A stretch of 64,000 nt of DNA, taken from assembly GCA_013364255.1 (NCBI GenBank), contig CP054936.1, forward strand, positions 2,448,853-2,512,852, given 5' to 3'. Numbering within the stretch: position 1 is the first letter of the stretch; the number at the start of each line of letters is the position of its first letter. Under the pieces are notes generated by a model. The model was not told where the DNA came from. It made no database searches and worked only from the letters and a program-made list of their open reading frames with translations. Positions 34,748-43,000 of the stretch are shown here, in pieces. This DNA comes from Streptomyces seoulensis (GTDB lineage Bacteria > Actinomycetota > Actinomycetes > Streptomycetales > Streptomycetaceae). Position numbers and translations under genes: made by a program.

Positions 34748-35964
34748 CCGCACCCGCACGCGCCCGTACCTCCGACGAGCTGATCCGCGCCGAGCAGCCG
34801 GTGCTCGCGCACAACTACCATCCGCTGCCGGTGGTGGTCGCCCACGCGGAGGGCGCCTGGGTGGAGGACGTGGAGGGCCGCCGCTACCTGGACATGCTGG
34901 CCGGCTACTCGGCGCTGAACTTCGGCCACCGTCATCCGGCGCTGATCGAGGCGGCGCACCGCCAGCTCGACCGGCTCACGCTGACCTCGCGCGCCTTCCA
35001 CAACGACCAGCTGGCCGGGTTCGCCGAGCGGCTGGCGCGGCTGACCGGCCAGGACATGGTGCTGCCGATGAACACCGGCGCGGAGGCGGTGGAGAGCGGC
35101 ATCAAGGTCGCCCGCAAGTGGGCGTACGACGTCAAGGGGGTGCCCGCCGACCGGGCGACGATCGTGGTGGCGGCGGACAACTTCCACGGCCGTACCACGA
35201 CGATCGTCAGCTTCTCCACGGACGAGACGGCGCGCTCCGGCTTCGGGCCGTTCACGCCGGGCTTCCGGATCGTCCCCTACAACGACCTCGCGGCCCTGGA
35301 GGCGGCCGTCGACGAGACGACGGCGGCCGTGCTGATCGAGCCCGTCCAGGGCGAGGCCGGAGTGATCGTCCCGGACGACGGCTATCTCGCCGGGGTGCGG
35401 GAGCTGACCCGGCGGGCGGGCTGCCTGTTCGTCGCGGACGAGATCCAGTCGGGCCTCGGCCGCACCGGGCGCACGCTCGCCGTCGAGCACGAGGACGTGG
35501 TGCCGGACCTCGTGCTGCTGGGCAAGGCGCTGGGCGGCGGGATCGTGCCGGTGTCGGCGGTGGTGGGCCGCCGGGAGGTGCTCGGCGTGCTGCGTCCGGG
35601 CGAGCACGGTTCGACCTTCGGCGGCAACCCGCTGGCCGCCGCGGTCGGCACGGCGGTGGTCGAGTTGCTGGAGACGGGCGAGTTCCAGCGCCGGGCCGCC
35701 GAGCTGGGGGGCGTGCTGCGCGAGGGGCTGACCGATCTGGTCGGCCGGGGCGTGGTCGGCTTCCGCTCGCGCGGGCTGTGGGCGGGCGTGGACGTGGACC
35801 CGGCCCTCGGCACCGGCCGGGAGATCAGCGAGCGCCTGATGCGGGAGGGCGTCCTCGCCAAGGACACCCACGGCTCGACGATCCGACTGGCCCCGCCGCT
35901 GACGATCACGGAGGCGGAACTCCGCTCGGCCCTGGCCGTCCTGGCGGGGGCGCTGGCCGTCTGA
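34744..35964 (+). CDS. rocD: Ornithine aminotransferase
   Basis: PLP enzyme converting ornithine and 2-oxoglutarate to glutamate semialdehyde and glutamate. It is 406 aa of class III aminotransferase. Motifs: MLAGYSALNFGHRHP, NTGAEAVESGIKVARKWAY, NFHGRTTTIVSFS, FVADEIQSGLGRTG, and PLP lysine in LLGKALGGG. It is translationally coupled to ddaH by an ATGA overlap. Two hairpins follow the stop. Confidence 0.95.
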   Translation: MTAPARARTSDELIRAEQPVLAHNYHPLPVVVAHAEGAWVEDVEGRRYLDMLAGYSALNFGHRHPALIEAAHRQLDRLTLTSRAFHNDQLAGFAERLARLTGQDMVLPMNTGAEAVESGIKVARKWAYDVKGVPADRATIVVAADNFHGRTTTIVSFSTDETARSGFGPFTPGFRIVPYNDLAALEAAVDETTAAVLIEPVQGEAGVIVPDDGYLAGVRELTRRAGCLFVADEIQSGLGRTGRTLAVEHEDVVPDLVLLGKALGGGIVPVSAVVGRREVLGVLRPGEHGSTFGGNPLAAAVGTAVVELLETGEFQRRAAELGGVLREGLTDLVGRGVVGFRSRGLWAGVDVDPALGTGREISERLMREGVLAKDTHGSTIRLAPPLTITEAELRSALAVLAGALAV

Positions 35965-35977
35965 GCGCGGCCGCCGC

Positions 35978-36040
35978 GGGGCCGCCCGGACGGCGGCCCC
36001 GTACGCCCACCGGGGGCGTCCCGACGCGGGACGCCCCCGG
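35978..36040. terminator. Double hairpin terminator between rocD and the CBS gene
   Basis: Two adjacent perfect stems: GGGGCCGCC/GGCGGCCCC (35978-36000, 9 bp, 5-base loop) and CCGGGGGCGTCCC/GGGACGCCCCCGG (36010-36040, 13 bp, 5-base loop). They fill the space between convergent genes and probably stop transcription from both sides. Confidence 0.85.
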
Positions 36041-36060
36041 CACCGCGCGGACCGGCGGGC

Positions 36061-36480
36061 CTACTGGTTGGACTTGGCCGCGCTGATGTCCCCGAGGGCG
36101 GAGTCGGGGTCACGCTCGATGGCGAGGTCGCCGATGGAGACGATGCCCACGGCGTGTCCGTGGTCGACGACCGGCATCCGGCGCACGGAGTGCTCGCGCA
36201 TCAGCCGCACGGCCTGGTCGACGTCGTCGTCGGGGGTGATGGTGACGATGTCGTCGCTGCAGGCCGAGGCGACGGTCCGCTGTTCCTGGTCGCCGCCCTC
36301 GGCGAGCGAACGCACCACCAGGTCACGGTCGCTGACCAGGCCGCGCAGCTCGTCGCCCTCGGTCACCAGGACGATCCCGATGTCCTCGTCGCGCATCTTC
36401 TGGGCGACCGCCGTCACCGACGTCTGCGGCTCCACCGTCACCAGGTGGCTGGTCATGATGTCGCGTACGTGCTGAGCCAT
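36061..36480 (-). CDS. Two-CBS-domain protein
   Basis: 139 aa, almost entirely two CBS motifs (MTSHLVTVEPQTSVTAVAQK and VTITPDDDVDQAVRLMREHS), which form one Bateman adenine-nucleotide-binding module. The ATG at 36480 follows AAGGGAGGCG. Stand-alone CBS proteins of this size in actinobacteria are often stress- or dormancy-related, but no partner enzyme is adjacent. It is divergent from a small membrane protein across a palindrome-rich region. Confidence 0.9.
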   Translation of the reverse strand: MAQHVRDIMTSHLVTVEPQTSVTAVAQKMRDEDIGIVLVTEGDELRGLVSDRDLVVRSLAEGGDQEQRTVASACSDDIVTITPDDDVDQAVRLMREHSVRRMPVVDHGHAVGIVSIGDLAIERDPDSALGDISAAKSNQ

Positions 36481-36532
36481 GACGCCTCCCTTCGTCAGGG
36501 TCCTGCGGTGCCGTTCACCGCTCTGCGTGGCG

Positions 36533-36612
36533 CCGGGTACCCGGGGCGGGCGATGCCGCACCCGACATACGGAACGGAACATTCCGTTCGGGTGGCCGGA
36601 TGCGGGTACCCG
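36533..36612. promoter_or_regulatory. Three palindromes in the CBS / membrane protein divergent promoter
   Basis: CCGGGTACCCGG (36533-36544) and CGGGTACCCG (36603-36612) share the core GGGTACCC. Between them is GAACGGAA-CA-TTCCGTTC (36572-36589), a perfect 8-bp inverted repeat in an AT-richer patch. Flanking CACCCGA/TCGGGTG could pair as an alternative outer arm. This looks like an operator region for a dimeric regulator shared by both genes. The regulator is not identified. Confidence 0.55.
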
Positions 36613-36647
36613 ACCGCGAGACGGCACTTCCTGAGGAGATGACTCCC

Positions 36648-36956
36648 ATGCTGCTCATCGGCCTGCTCCTCCTCGCGGCCACCGCCGCGTTCGTCGTTCT
36701 GGCCATCGCAAGCAACATCTCCGGCGGGCCCGGCTACCCGGTGTCGATGTTCGGCAACCACATCGCCACCATGAGCCCCCTCGCCCTCTTCAGCGCCGGG
36801 CTCGCCCTGGCCCTGATCTTCTGTCTGGGGGCGCTCCTCTTCCTGGGCACCGCCAACCACCGCCGGCGCACCCACAAGGTGGCGCGGAACTACGGCCGTA
36901 CGGGCGGCGGGCCGGTGGACGACACGACCCGCCCGGACGACCGCCGCTATCCCTGA
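36648..36956 (+). CDS. Small membrane protein, 102 aa
   Basis: MLLIGLLLLAATAAFVVLAI begins a first transmembrane helix. A second runs from about 45 to 68 (LALFSAGLALALIFCLGALL), then a basic soluble tail ending in DDTTRPDDRRYP. GAGGAG at 36633-36638 sits ten bases before the ATG at 36648; an ATG at 36639 is too close to that site. No enzyme motif is visible, and the function is unknown. It is convergent with the DUF4396 gene, only nine bases away. Confidence 0.8.
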   Translation: MLLIGLLLLAATAAFVVLAIASNISGGPGYPVSMFGNHIATMSPLALFSAGLALALIFCLGALLFLGTANHRRRTHKVARNYGRTGGGPVDDTTRPDDRRYP

Positions 36957-36965
36957 CCGCCCCGG

Positions 36966-37478
36966 TCAGTGGTAGGCGTGCACCACCGCGTGGCCCCTGC
37001 CCCGGCCGATCATCCACCGGTTGACGGGAGTGGTCAGCACGAAGGCCAGGGCGAGGGAGAGCACCAGTGAGATCCAGAACAGGGCGTCGGCGAGACCGGC
37101 GTCCATCGCTCCGGGGACGCCCACCATCACCGTGTTGTCGATCAGTTCCATCACCGCGATGGAGACCGTGTCGGCGGCGAGGGCCACCTTCAGCGCCTGC
37201 CGCGGGGCGAGCCCGGCGCGCAGCACTCCGCGCATGGTCAGCGCGTAGCCGAAGACGAAGGCCAGCGCGATCGAGACGACGACCGTGGCCGCGTTGTGCA
37301 GTCCGGCGGCCGTGCCGATGATCATGCCGAGCACCTCGCCGACGGCGCAGCCGGTCAGGCAGTGCAGCGTGGCCTGCGCGGCCATGCGCCAGGAGACGCC
37401 CGCCGGGGCGTGGTCGTGCCCGCCGTGGGGGTGACCTTCGTGGTGGTGTTCCCCGTGGTGGTGCGCCGGGTGTGTCAT
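36966..37478 (-). CDS. DUF4396-type membrane protein with His-rich N-terminus
   Basis: 170 aa. Residues 1-25 are a histidine cluster (HHHGEHHHEGHPHGGHDHAP), a likely metal-binding tail. Four hydrophobic helices follow, with CLTGCAVGEVLGMIIG and MELIDNTVMVGVPGAMD, which suit a DUF4396-like family. A GGGGAGA site precedes the ATG at 37478. A CsoR-like operator sits 45 bases upstream, so copper-responsive expression is likely. A role in copper binding or transport is inferred from the tail, the operator and the DUF305 neighbour. Confidence 0.82.
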   Translation of the reverse strand: MTHPAHHHGEHHHEGHPHGGHDHAPAGVSWRMAAQATLHCLTGCAVGEVLGMIIGTAAGLHNAATVVVSIALAFVFGYALTMRGVLRAGLAPRQALKVALAADTVSIAVMELIDNTVMVGVPGAMDAGLADALFWISLVLSLALAFVLTTPVNRWMIGRGRGHAVVHAYH

Positions 37479-37522
37479 CGTCGCTCTCCCCTTGCTGATG
37501 AGGCTCACCGGACTCTAACAAC

Positions 37523-37539
37523 ATACCCCCTGGGGGTAT
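37523..37539. promoter_or_regulatory. CsoR-like copper operator
   Basis: ATACCCCCTGGGGGTAT is a perfect 17-base palindrome centred on 37531, 45 bases upstream of the DUF4396 start. Palindromes of this form (ATACCCCC-GGGGGTAT) are the known operator type of the copper-sensing CsoR repressors of actinobacteria. No csoR gene is in the window. Confidence 0.75.
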
Positions 37540-37566
37540 TCTGGAGCCAGGACCCCGGATGAGGGA

Positions 37567-37610
37567 CCCCCTTCGGGGCAGCCCGGACCGGGCGGCTGCC
37601 CCGAAGGGGG
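37567..37610. terminator. Terminator of the DUF305 gene
   Basis: A perfect 17-bp stem (37567-37583 with 37594-37610; arm CCCCCTTCGGGGCAGCC) with a 10-base loop, 30 bases past the DUF305 stop. It separates that gene from the CsoR-operator-controlled gene. Confidence 0.85.
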
Positions 37611-37639
37611 ATTCACGCGGGGAGGAGACCGGCGGACTC

Positions 37640-38350
37640 CTACCGCTCGCCGAGCGTCTTCTTCATGCCGGCGATCTCGGCCGACTGCGAGGCGACGATC
37701 GACTTCGCCAGCGCCGTGGCCGGGCCGTAGGCGCCCTTGGTCTGCTCGGTGCGCGCCATGTCGAGGGCGCCCTCGTGGTGGCCGACCATCATCCGCAGGA
37801 ACGCCCGGTCGAAGGCGTCACCGGACGCCTTCGCCAGCCCGCTCATCTCGGCGTCCGACATCATGCCGGGCATGCCGGTCGTGCCGGCCGCTCCGGACGC
37901 CGACGGGGCGGAGTGGCCCGAGCCGGAGTGGTCCATGCCCGGCATGTCCGTCATCGCGGAGGAGTCGGCGTCCGGGACGCTGGCGCCCCAGGCCCTCAGC
38001 CAGCCGGTCAGGGTGGTGATCTCCGGGCCCTGGGCCTTCCTGATCCGCGCGGCGAGGTCCTTGACCTGCTGCGACTTCGCCCGCGAGGAAGCCAGTGCGG
38101 CCATCGCGACGGCCTGGCGGTGGTGCGGGATCATCTGCTGCGCGAACGTGACGTCCTGCGCGTTGTGGCCGGTGTGCCCGGCCGAGGGGGCGGCACCGGC
38201 TCCCGTGCCGCGGTCCGGGTCGCCCGGGTGACCCGAGTGGCCGGGAGCGGCTGAGCCGGCGTCGCCGCCGCAGGCGGTCAGCACGAGCGCGGCGGTGGCC
38301 GCCGCGGCCAGCGCGGCGGTACGGCGAAGCAGGGATCGGCGATCTGTCAT
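37640..38350 (-). CDS. DUF305 lipoprotein, His/Met-rich
   Basis: 236 aa. The N-terminus MTDRRSLLRRTAALAAAA ends in lipobox LTAC (Cys27), so it is an exported lipoprotein. Two DUF305 repeats carry IPHHRQAVAMAALA and MMVGHHEGALDMAR. The linker is Met/His/Gly-rich (MTDMPGMDHSGSGHS, TTGMPGMMSDAEM). Proteins of this type bind copper or silver at the cell surface. AAGGAG precedes the ATG at 38350. Its neighbours also suggest a metal role. Confidence 0.9.
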   Translation of the reverse strand: MTDRRSLLRRTAALAAAATAALVLTACGGDAGSAAPGHSGHPGDPDRGTGAGAAPSAGHTGHNAQDVTFAQQMIPHHRQAVAMAALASSRAKSQQVKDLAARIRKAQGPEITTLTGWLRAWGASVPDADSSAMTDMPGMDHSGSGHSAPSASGAAGTTGMPGMMSDAEMSGLAKASGDAFDRAFLRMMVGHHEGALDMARTEQTKGAYGPATALAKSIVASQSAEIAGMKKTLGER

Positions 38351-38454
38351 GACGGTGAGGCTCCTTGTGCGGCCCGCGTGCGGACACGCGGGAGTGACGG
38401 ATGGTGAGACGGGACCGGAACGCGGCACCCCGCTGGGGCGTCGCGCGGGCGTCT

Positions 38455-39147
38455 CTAGATCCGCAGGAGCTGGAGTTCGGCCAGATCGGGCGGGGCCCGG
38501 CCGCCGGCCGGCTCGGCCGCCGGACCCGTGCGGGCCACGGCGGGCGCGGCCGAGGCGAGGCCCGGCGCGGGCAGCAGCGCGGGCGGCGCGTACGGCGCCG
38601 AGGTGCCGGCCGCCGCGCAGGTGCCGCCGGCGTGCGTCATCGCCGCACCGCCGCCGTCCGTGGCGCCGGGCGACGGGCGGCAGGCCCGGTCCGGGCGCGG
38701 GGCCGCGTGATCGGCGCCGGCCGCCGGATGCCGCACTGGCCCGGCGTCGTGGCCGGCCGCGGCGAGGGAAGACATGGTGCCGGCGTCGTGCCTGGTCGCA
38801 GCGAAAGAAGACGTAGCGCTGGTGTTGCGGCCGGTCGCGGCGAAGGAAGACGTAGCGCTGGTGTTGCGGCCGGTCGCGGCGAAGGAGGTCATGCCACCGG
38901 TCTCGTGCCCGGCCGCGGCGGACGAAGCCATGCCACCGGTCTCGTGCCCGGCCGCCGCGAACGACGTCATGGCACCCGCGTCGTGGCCGGCCGCGGCGAG
39001 GGAGGTCATGGCGCCGTGTTCGCCCGTGGCCGGCATCCCGGCGGGCGACAGCGCGTGCATCGCGAACACCCCGGCCAGCACGGCCAGGACGAGCGACGCC
39101 CGGCCGGCGCGGCTCGTCGCGGAGCGGAGGCGGGCGCCGGACGACAC
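38455..39147 (-). CDS. Repeat-bearing exported protein, DUF6153-like
   Basis: 230 aa from GTG 39147 (VSSGARLRSATSRAGRA). One hydrophobic segment (SLVLAVLAGVFAMHALSP) probably anchors or exports the protein. Next are about seven tandem 13-residue repeats of the type MTSFAAAGHETGG, then a Pro/Ala-rich tail with three Cys/His positions (CRPSPGA, MTHAGGTCAAAGT). His and Met in the repeats suggest metal binding, in line with the DUF305 and DUF4396 neighbours. Assignment to DUF6153 is from memory of the LAGVFAMHAL core. The start is uncertain; no strong ribosome site is seen. Confidence 0.65.
   Translation of the reverse strand: MSSGARLRSATSRAGRASLVLAVLAGVFAMHALSPAGMPATGEHGAMTSLAAAGHDAGAMTSFAAAGHETGGMASSAAAGHETGGMTSFAATGRNTSATSSFAATGRNTSATSSFAATRHDAGTMSSLAAAGHDAGPVRHPAAGADHAAPRPDRACRPSPGATDGGGAAMTHAGGTCAAAGTSAPYAPPALLPAPGLASAAPAVARTGPAAEPAGGRAPPDLAELQLLRI
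38743..39015 (-). repeat. Seven 39-bp in-frame tandem repeats
   Basis: The block encodes 13-residue units. Copies at 38807-38845 and 38846-38884 are identical over all 39 bases (start GAAGACGTAGCGCTGG). Others differ by several substitutions. Exact adjacent copies indicate recent slippage or unequal crossing-over. Frame is preserved because 39 is divisible by three. Confidence 0.9.
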
Positions 39148-39206
39148 GCGCCCATCGTACGGACTCCCCCGCACCGGCCGCGGGCGCCCCCGTGGCGTGC
39201 CGGAGG

Positions 39207-39836
39207 TCAGGACTCCCGGCTCCGGCGCCGGCGGCGCAGCAGGTGCCGGACGACCAGCGCCGCGACGAGGACGCCGAGCCCGGTGAGCACGTACGCCTCG
39301 TACCGGCTGATCGTGTCGTAGACGGCGCCGATGTGCGTGCCGGCGAAGTAGGCGAGGGTCACCCACATGCCCACCCACAGCGCCGCGCCGAGCGCGTTGA
39401 AGGCCAGGAAGCGCAGCCAGTGCATCCCGCTGGTGCCCGCGATGATGCCGTTGGCCTGGCGCAGCCCCTCGACGAAGCGGGCCACCGTGACGATCTTGCC
39501 GCCGTGCCGGGTGAAGAACCGCTCGGCCGACGCGAACCGCTCCGGCGTCAGGAAGACGTACTTGCCCCAGCGGTGCACGAACGCGCGGCCGCCCAGGCGG
39601 CCGATCAGATAGCCGATGTTGTCCCCGACCACGGCCGCGGTGAACGCGATCAGCCCCACGGCCACGACGTTCAGCTCGCCCGCTCCCGCGTACACGCCCG
39701 CCGCGATCAGGATCGTCTCGCCGGGCGCGGGGATCCCGAAGTCCTCCACGAAGACGACGCCACCGACGGCCCAGTAGCCGTAGTGGCCGAGCAGCGGTGC
39801 CAGGTGCTCCAGCGGACCCGGAAGCGGAGGAGGCAT
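39207..39836 (-). CDS. DedA-family membrane protein
   Basis: 209 aa with about five hydrophobic stretches. DedA signature: EDFGIPAPGETILIAAG, then GDNIGYLIGRLGGR, and FVEGLRQANGIIAGTSGM. DedA proteins are undecaprenyl-phosphate or phospholipid flippases. The C-terminus is a basic LLRRRRRSRES. The ATG at 39836 has no clear ribosome site; GTG codons just upstream are possible. It is divergent from the caspase-WD40 gene, whose long frame overlaps this start region. Confidence 0.9.
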   Translation of the reverse strand: MPPPLPGPLEHLAPLLGHYGYWAVGGVVFVEDFGIPAPGETILIAAGVYAGAGELNVVAVGLIAFTAAVVGDNIGYLIGRLGGRAFVHRWGKYVFLTPERFASAERFFTRHGGKIVTVARFVEGLRQANGIIAGTSGMHWLRFLAFNALGAALWVGMWVTLAYFAGTHIGAVYDTISRYEAYVLTGLGVLVAALVVRHLLRRRRRSRES

Positions 39837-40023
39837 GGTCACCACCGTACGTCGCCCGGCGCACGGGCCCGGCAGCCGCCGCGCGCTCCGGCGCGTTCGG
39901 AAGTCGCGCACAGCCCTGACCGGGAGACCGGCCCGCCTATACAGTCGTCGGCAGGACAGCTCGGAACCGGGCGGCGCCGTGGGGAACGGCGCGCTCCGGC
40001 AGGACGCGGCGGGGGCGGATCGG

Positions 40024-43000
40024 GTGGAACGGCGTTTCTTCGTCGCGTTGGGCAGCGGCCGGTATCAGCATCTTCCGCGAGCGGATCAGCTGGAGTTCGT
40101 CCAGTCGGACAAACAGGCCACGGCCCGGCTCTTCGGCGGCTTCGGCTACGAGTCGGCGCTGCCGGGCCTCGGCGAGTACGACGGCGCCGAGCAGATCCGG
40201 CAGAAGCTGCGCCACTGGGCCGCCGACACGGCGTTGACCGGCGACGACATCGTCGTCGTCTACTTCGCGGGCCATGGCGCCACCGCTCCGGGCGACCGGC
40301 ACTACCTGTTCTGCTGGGACTCCTCCCCCGACGACCTGGCCGCCACGGCGCTGGCCACCGAGGATCTCGTCCGGATCCTGTGCAACGGCGACTTACGCCA
40401 CCTGCTGCTGATCCTGGACACCTGCGCGGGCGGAGCGGGCAGCGCGGAGGCCACGGCGGTCGCGCTGCAACGGCTGGTCTACGGCAGCCCCAATGGGCCC
40501 GCCACCACCGGGCTGTGGTTCCTCGCCTCGGCCCGGCGCAAGGACATCGCCGCCGACGGGCAGTTCACCTCCGCCTTCGCCGCGGCCGTCGAGACCACCA
40601 CCGAACGCACCGGGCAGCGTCAGCAGTACCTCGATCTGACCGAGCTGATCAAAGCCGTCAACGAACGGTTCGACGCCGACGGACGCGCCCAGCGCGCCGA
40701 ACTCGCCAGCGGCCTCGTCACGGGCCTGGCCCCGTTCCTGCCCAACGCCGGCTACCGTCCCGAGCTGCCCCCGCTCGGCACGGACCTGGAGGTCCAGCGG
40801 CGGGTCGCCGGCCGGGACCTCACGGAGCACTTCGGACCGCGCTCGCGCGGCGTGGAGTTCGAATCCGAGCAGGGCCTCTACTTCAGCGGACGCTCCAACG
40901 TCCTGAAGGAACTCGTGTCCTGGCTCGTCGACCCGGACCACGACGGCCGCGGCCGGATCGTCACCGGCAGCCCGGGCTGCGGCAAGTCGGCCGTGCTCGG
41001 CCGCATCGTCGCCCTGTCCGACGCGGGGTACCGGGCGGCCCTCGACCTCTCGGACGTCGACCCCGCCACGGTGGTGCCGGCGGGTCTGGTGGCGGCCGCC
41101 GTGCACGCCCGTCACAAGCGGCTGGAAGAGGTCGTGGAGCGCATCGGCGACGCCCTGGACATCGAGGCGGACGGTTCGGCGGCCCTGCTCCAGGAACTGA
41201 CCCGGCGCGGCCGTCAGGGACCTCCGCTGGTGATCGTCGTCGACGCCGTGGACGAGGCGGGCTCCGACACCGCCGCCGACGCCGGGGGCCACGGCGAGCC
41301 GCGCCGGATCAGCCGGGAGCTCCTGCGCCCGATGTCGGAGATCCGCGGGGTACGGCTCCTCGTCGGCACCCGGCACGAGCTGATCACCGCGCTCGGGCCG
41401 ACCTTCGCCATCCTCGACCTCGACCTGCCCGAGTACCGGGCGGGCGAGGACGACGTGACCGGTTACGTCACCCGGGTGCTGGTCGCGGCGGAGGAGCCCG
41501 AGGTCCGCACCCCTTACCGGGACGATCCCGAACTCGCCCGGACCGTGGCGCGCGGTGTGGCCGCCAGAGCGGCCGGCGTCTACCTGTACGCGCGGACCAC
41601 CGCGCGGACCCTGCGCTCGGACCGAACGGCGGTCGACGCCACCCGGCCGGGATGGTCGGACGCCCTGCCCAGCGAGATCGGCGGCGCCTTCGACGACTAC
41701 CTGGCCCGCTTCGGCCGGGACGAGCCGCGAGTGCGGCGGATGCTGCTGGCGCTGGCGTTCTCCGAAGGCAAGGGGCTGCCGCGAGGGCGACTGTGGACCG
41801 AGCTGAGCAGCACCCTGTCCGGCGTCACCTGTACCGAGGAGGACGTCACCTGGGCACTGGACGTCGCCGAGGCGTACATCGCCGAGGTCATCGACGACGA
41901 CCGCCGGTCGGCCTACCGGCTGTACCACAAGGCGCTCGCCGAGCACCTGCGCGCCACCGCCGGGCGGCCCGCCGTGGACGTCCAGCGCACGGTCGGCGAG
42001 GCGCTGACCGCGCTGGTCCCCGTCGCCGCCGACGGCCGGCCCGACTGGTTCGCCGCCCCGCCCTACGTCCGTATGCACCTGGCCACCCACGCCGCGGCGG
42101 CCGGCGCCCTGGACACGCTGATGGCGGACCCGGGCTTCCTCCTCGCCGCCGAACCGCTCGCCCTGCTGCGGGCGTTCGCCTCGGTGGGCGGACACGGCCC
42201 GGCCCGGCAGGTACGCGGCGCCTATGAGCAGGTGGCCCACCGCCTCACCACCGACCGGCCGCTCGGCGAGCGGGCCGCCGACCTCCAGCTGTCGGCCCGC
42301 CGCTGCGGCGCGGACGACCTGGCCGACCGGATCGGCGCGCTGGGCGTGGCCATGCCCTGGTCGGCCACCTGGGCCTGGTGGTCCGCCAGCGGGGTCCACC
42401 GGCTCCTCAGCGGCCACACCAAGTCCATCGAGTGCACGGCGGTCGGCGAACTCGACGGCCGGCCCGTCGCGGTCACCGGCAGCCAGGACGGCACGGCCCT
42501 GGTGTGGGACCTGATCTCACAGCGGCGGATCGGCGTGCCGCTGTCCGTGGGGATCGCCGTCAGCGCCGTCGCGGTCAGCGACCTCGACGACTACACGATC
42601 GTGCTCACCGGCGCCGAGGACGGCACCGTCCGGATCTGGGACCTGTCGGTCGGCCAGGAGTTCGGCGCCCCGCTGACCGGGCACACCAACCGGATCGAGA
42701 GCGTCGTCACCGGACGCGTCGGCGGCAGCGAGGTGGCGCTCACGGCCAGTTCCGACGGTACGGCCCGGCTGTGGGACCTGCGGACCCGGCGTCAGCTCGG
42801 CACCGCGCTCGCCGCGCACCGGCGCACGGTCAACGACGCCGACCTGGGCGACCTGGACGGCCGGCCGATCGCCGTGACGGGCGGCGAGGACCGGGCGCTG
42901 TACGTCTGGGACCTGAGCGACGTGCCGCACGGCGGGGACGCCCGCATCGACGGACTGCCCCTGCTCGGCACCCCCGGCGACATCACGGCGCTGCGGGTGG

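Noticed and set aside
39835..40023. A start for the caspase gene at 39835 (MVTTVRRPAHGP)
   Set aside because: It would lie across the DedA start and its promoter, upstream of a likely -10 element (TACAGT at 39936-39941), and adds an Arg-rich stretch with no domain.
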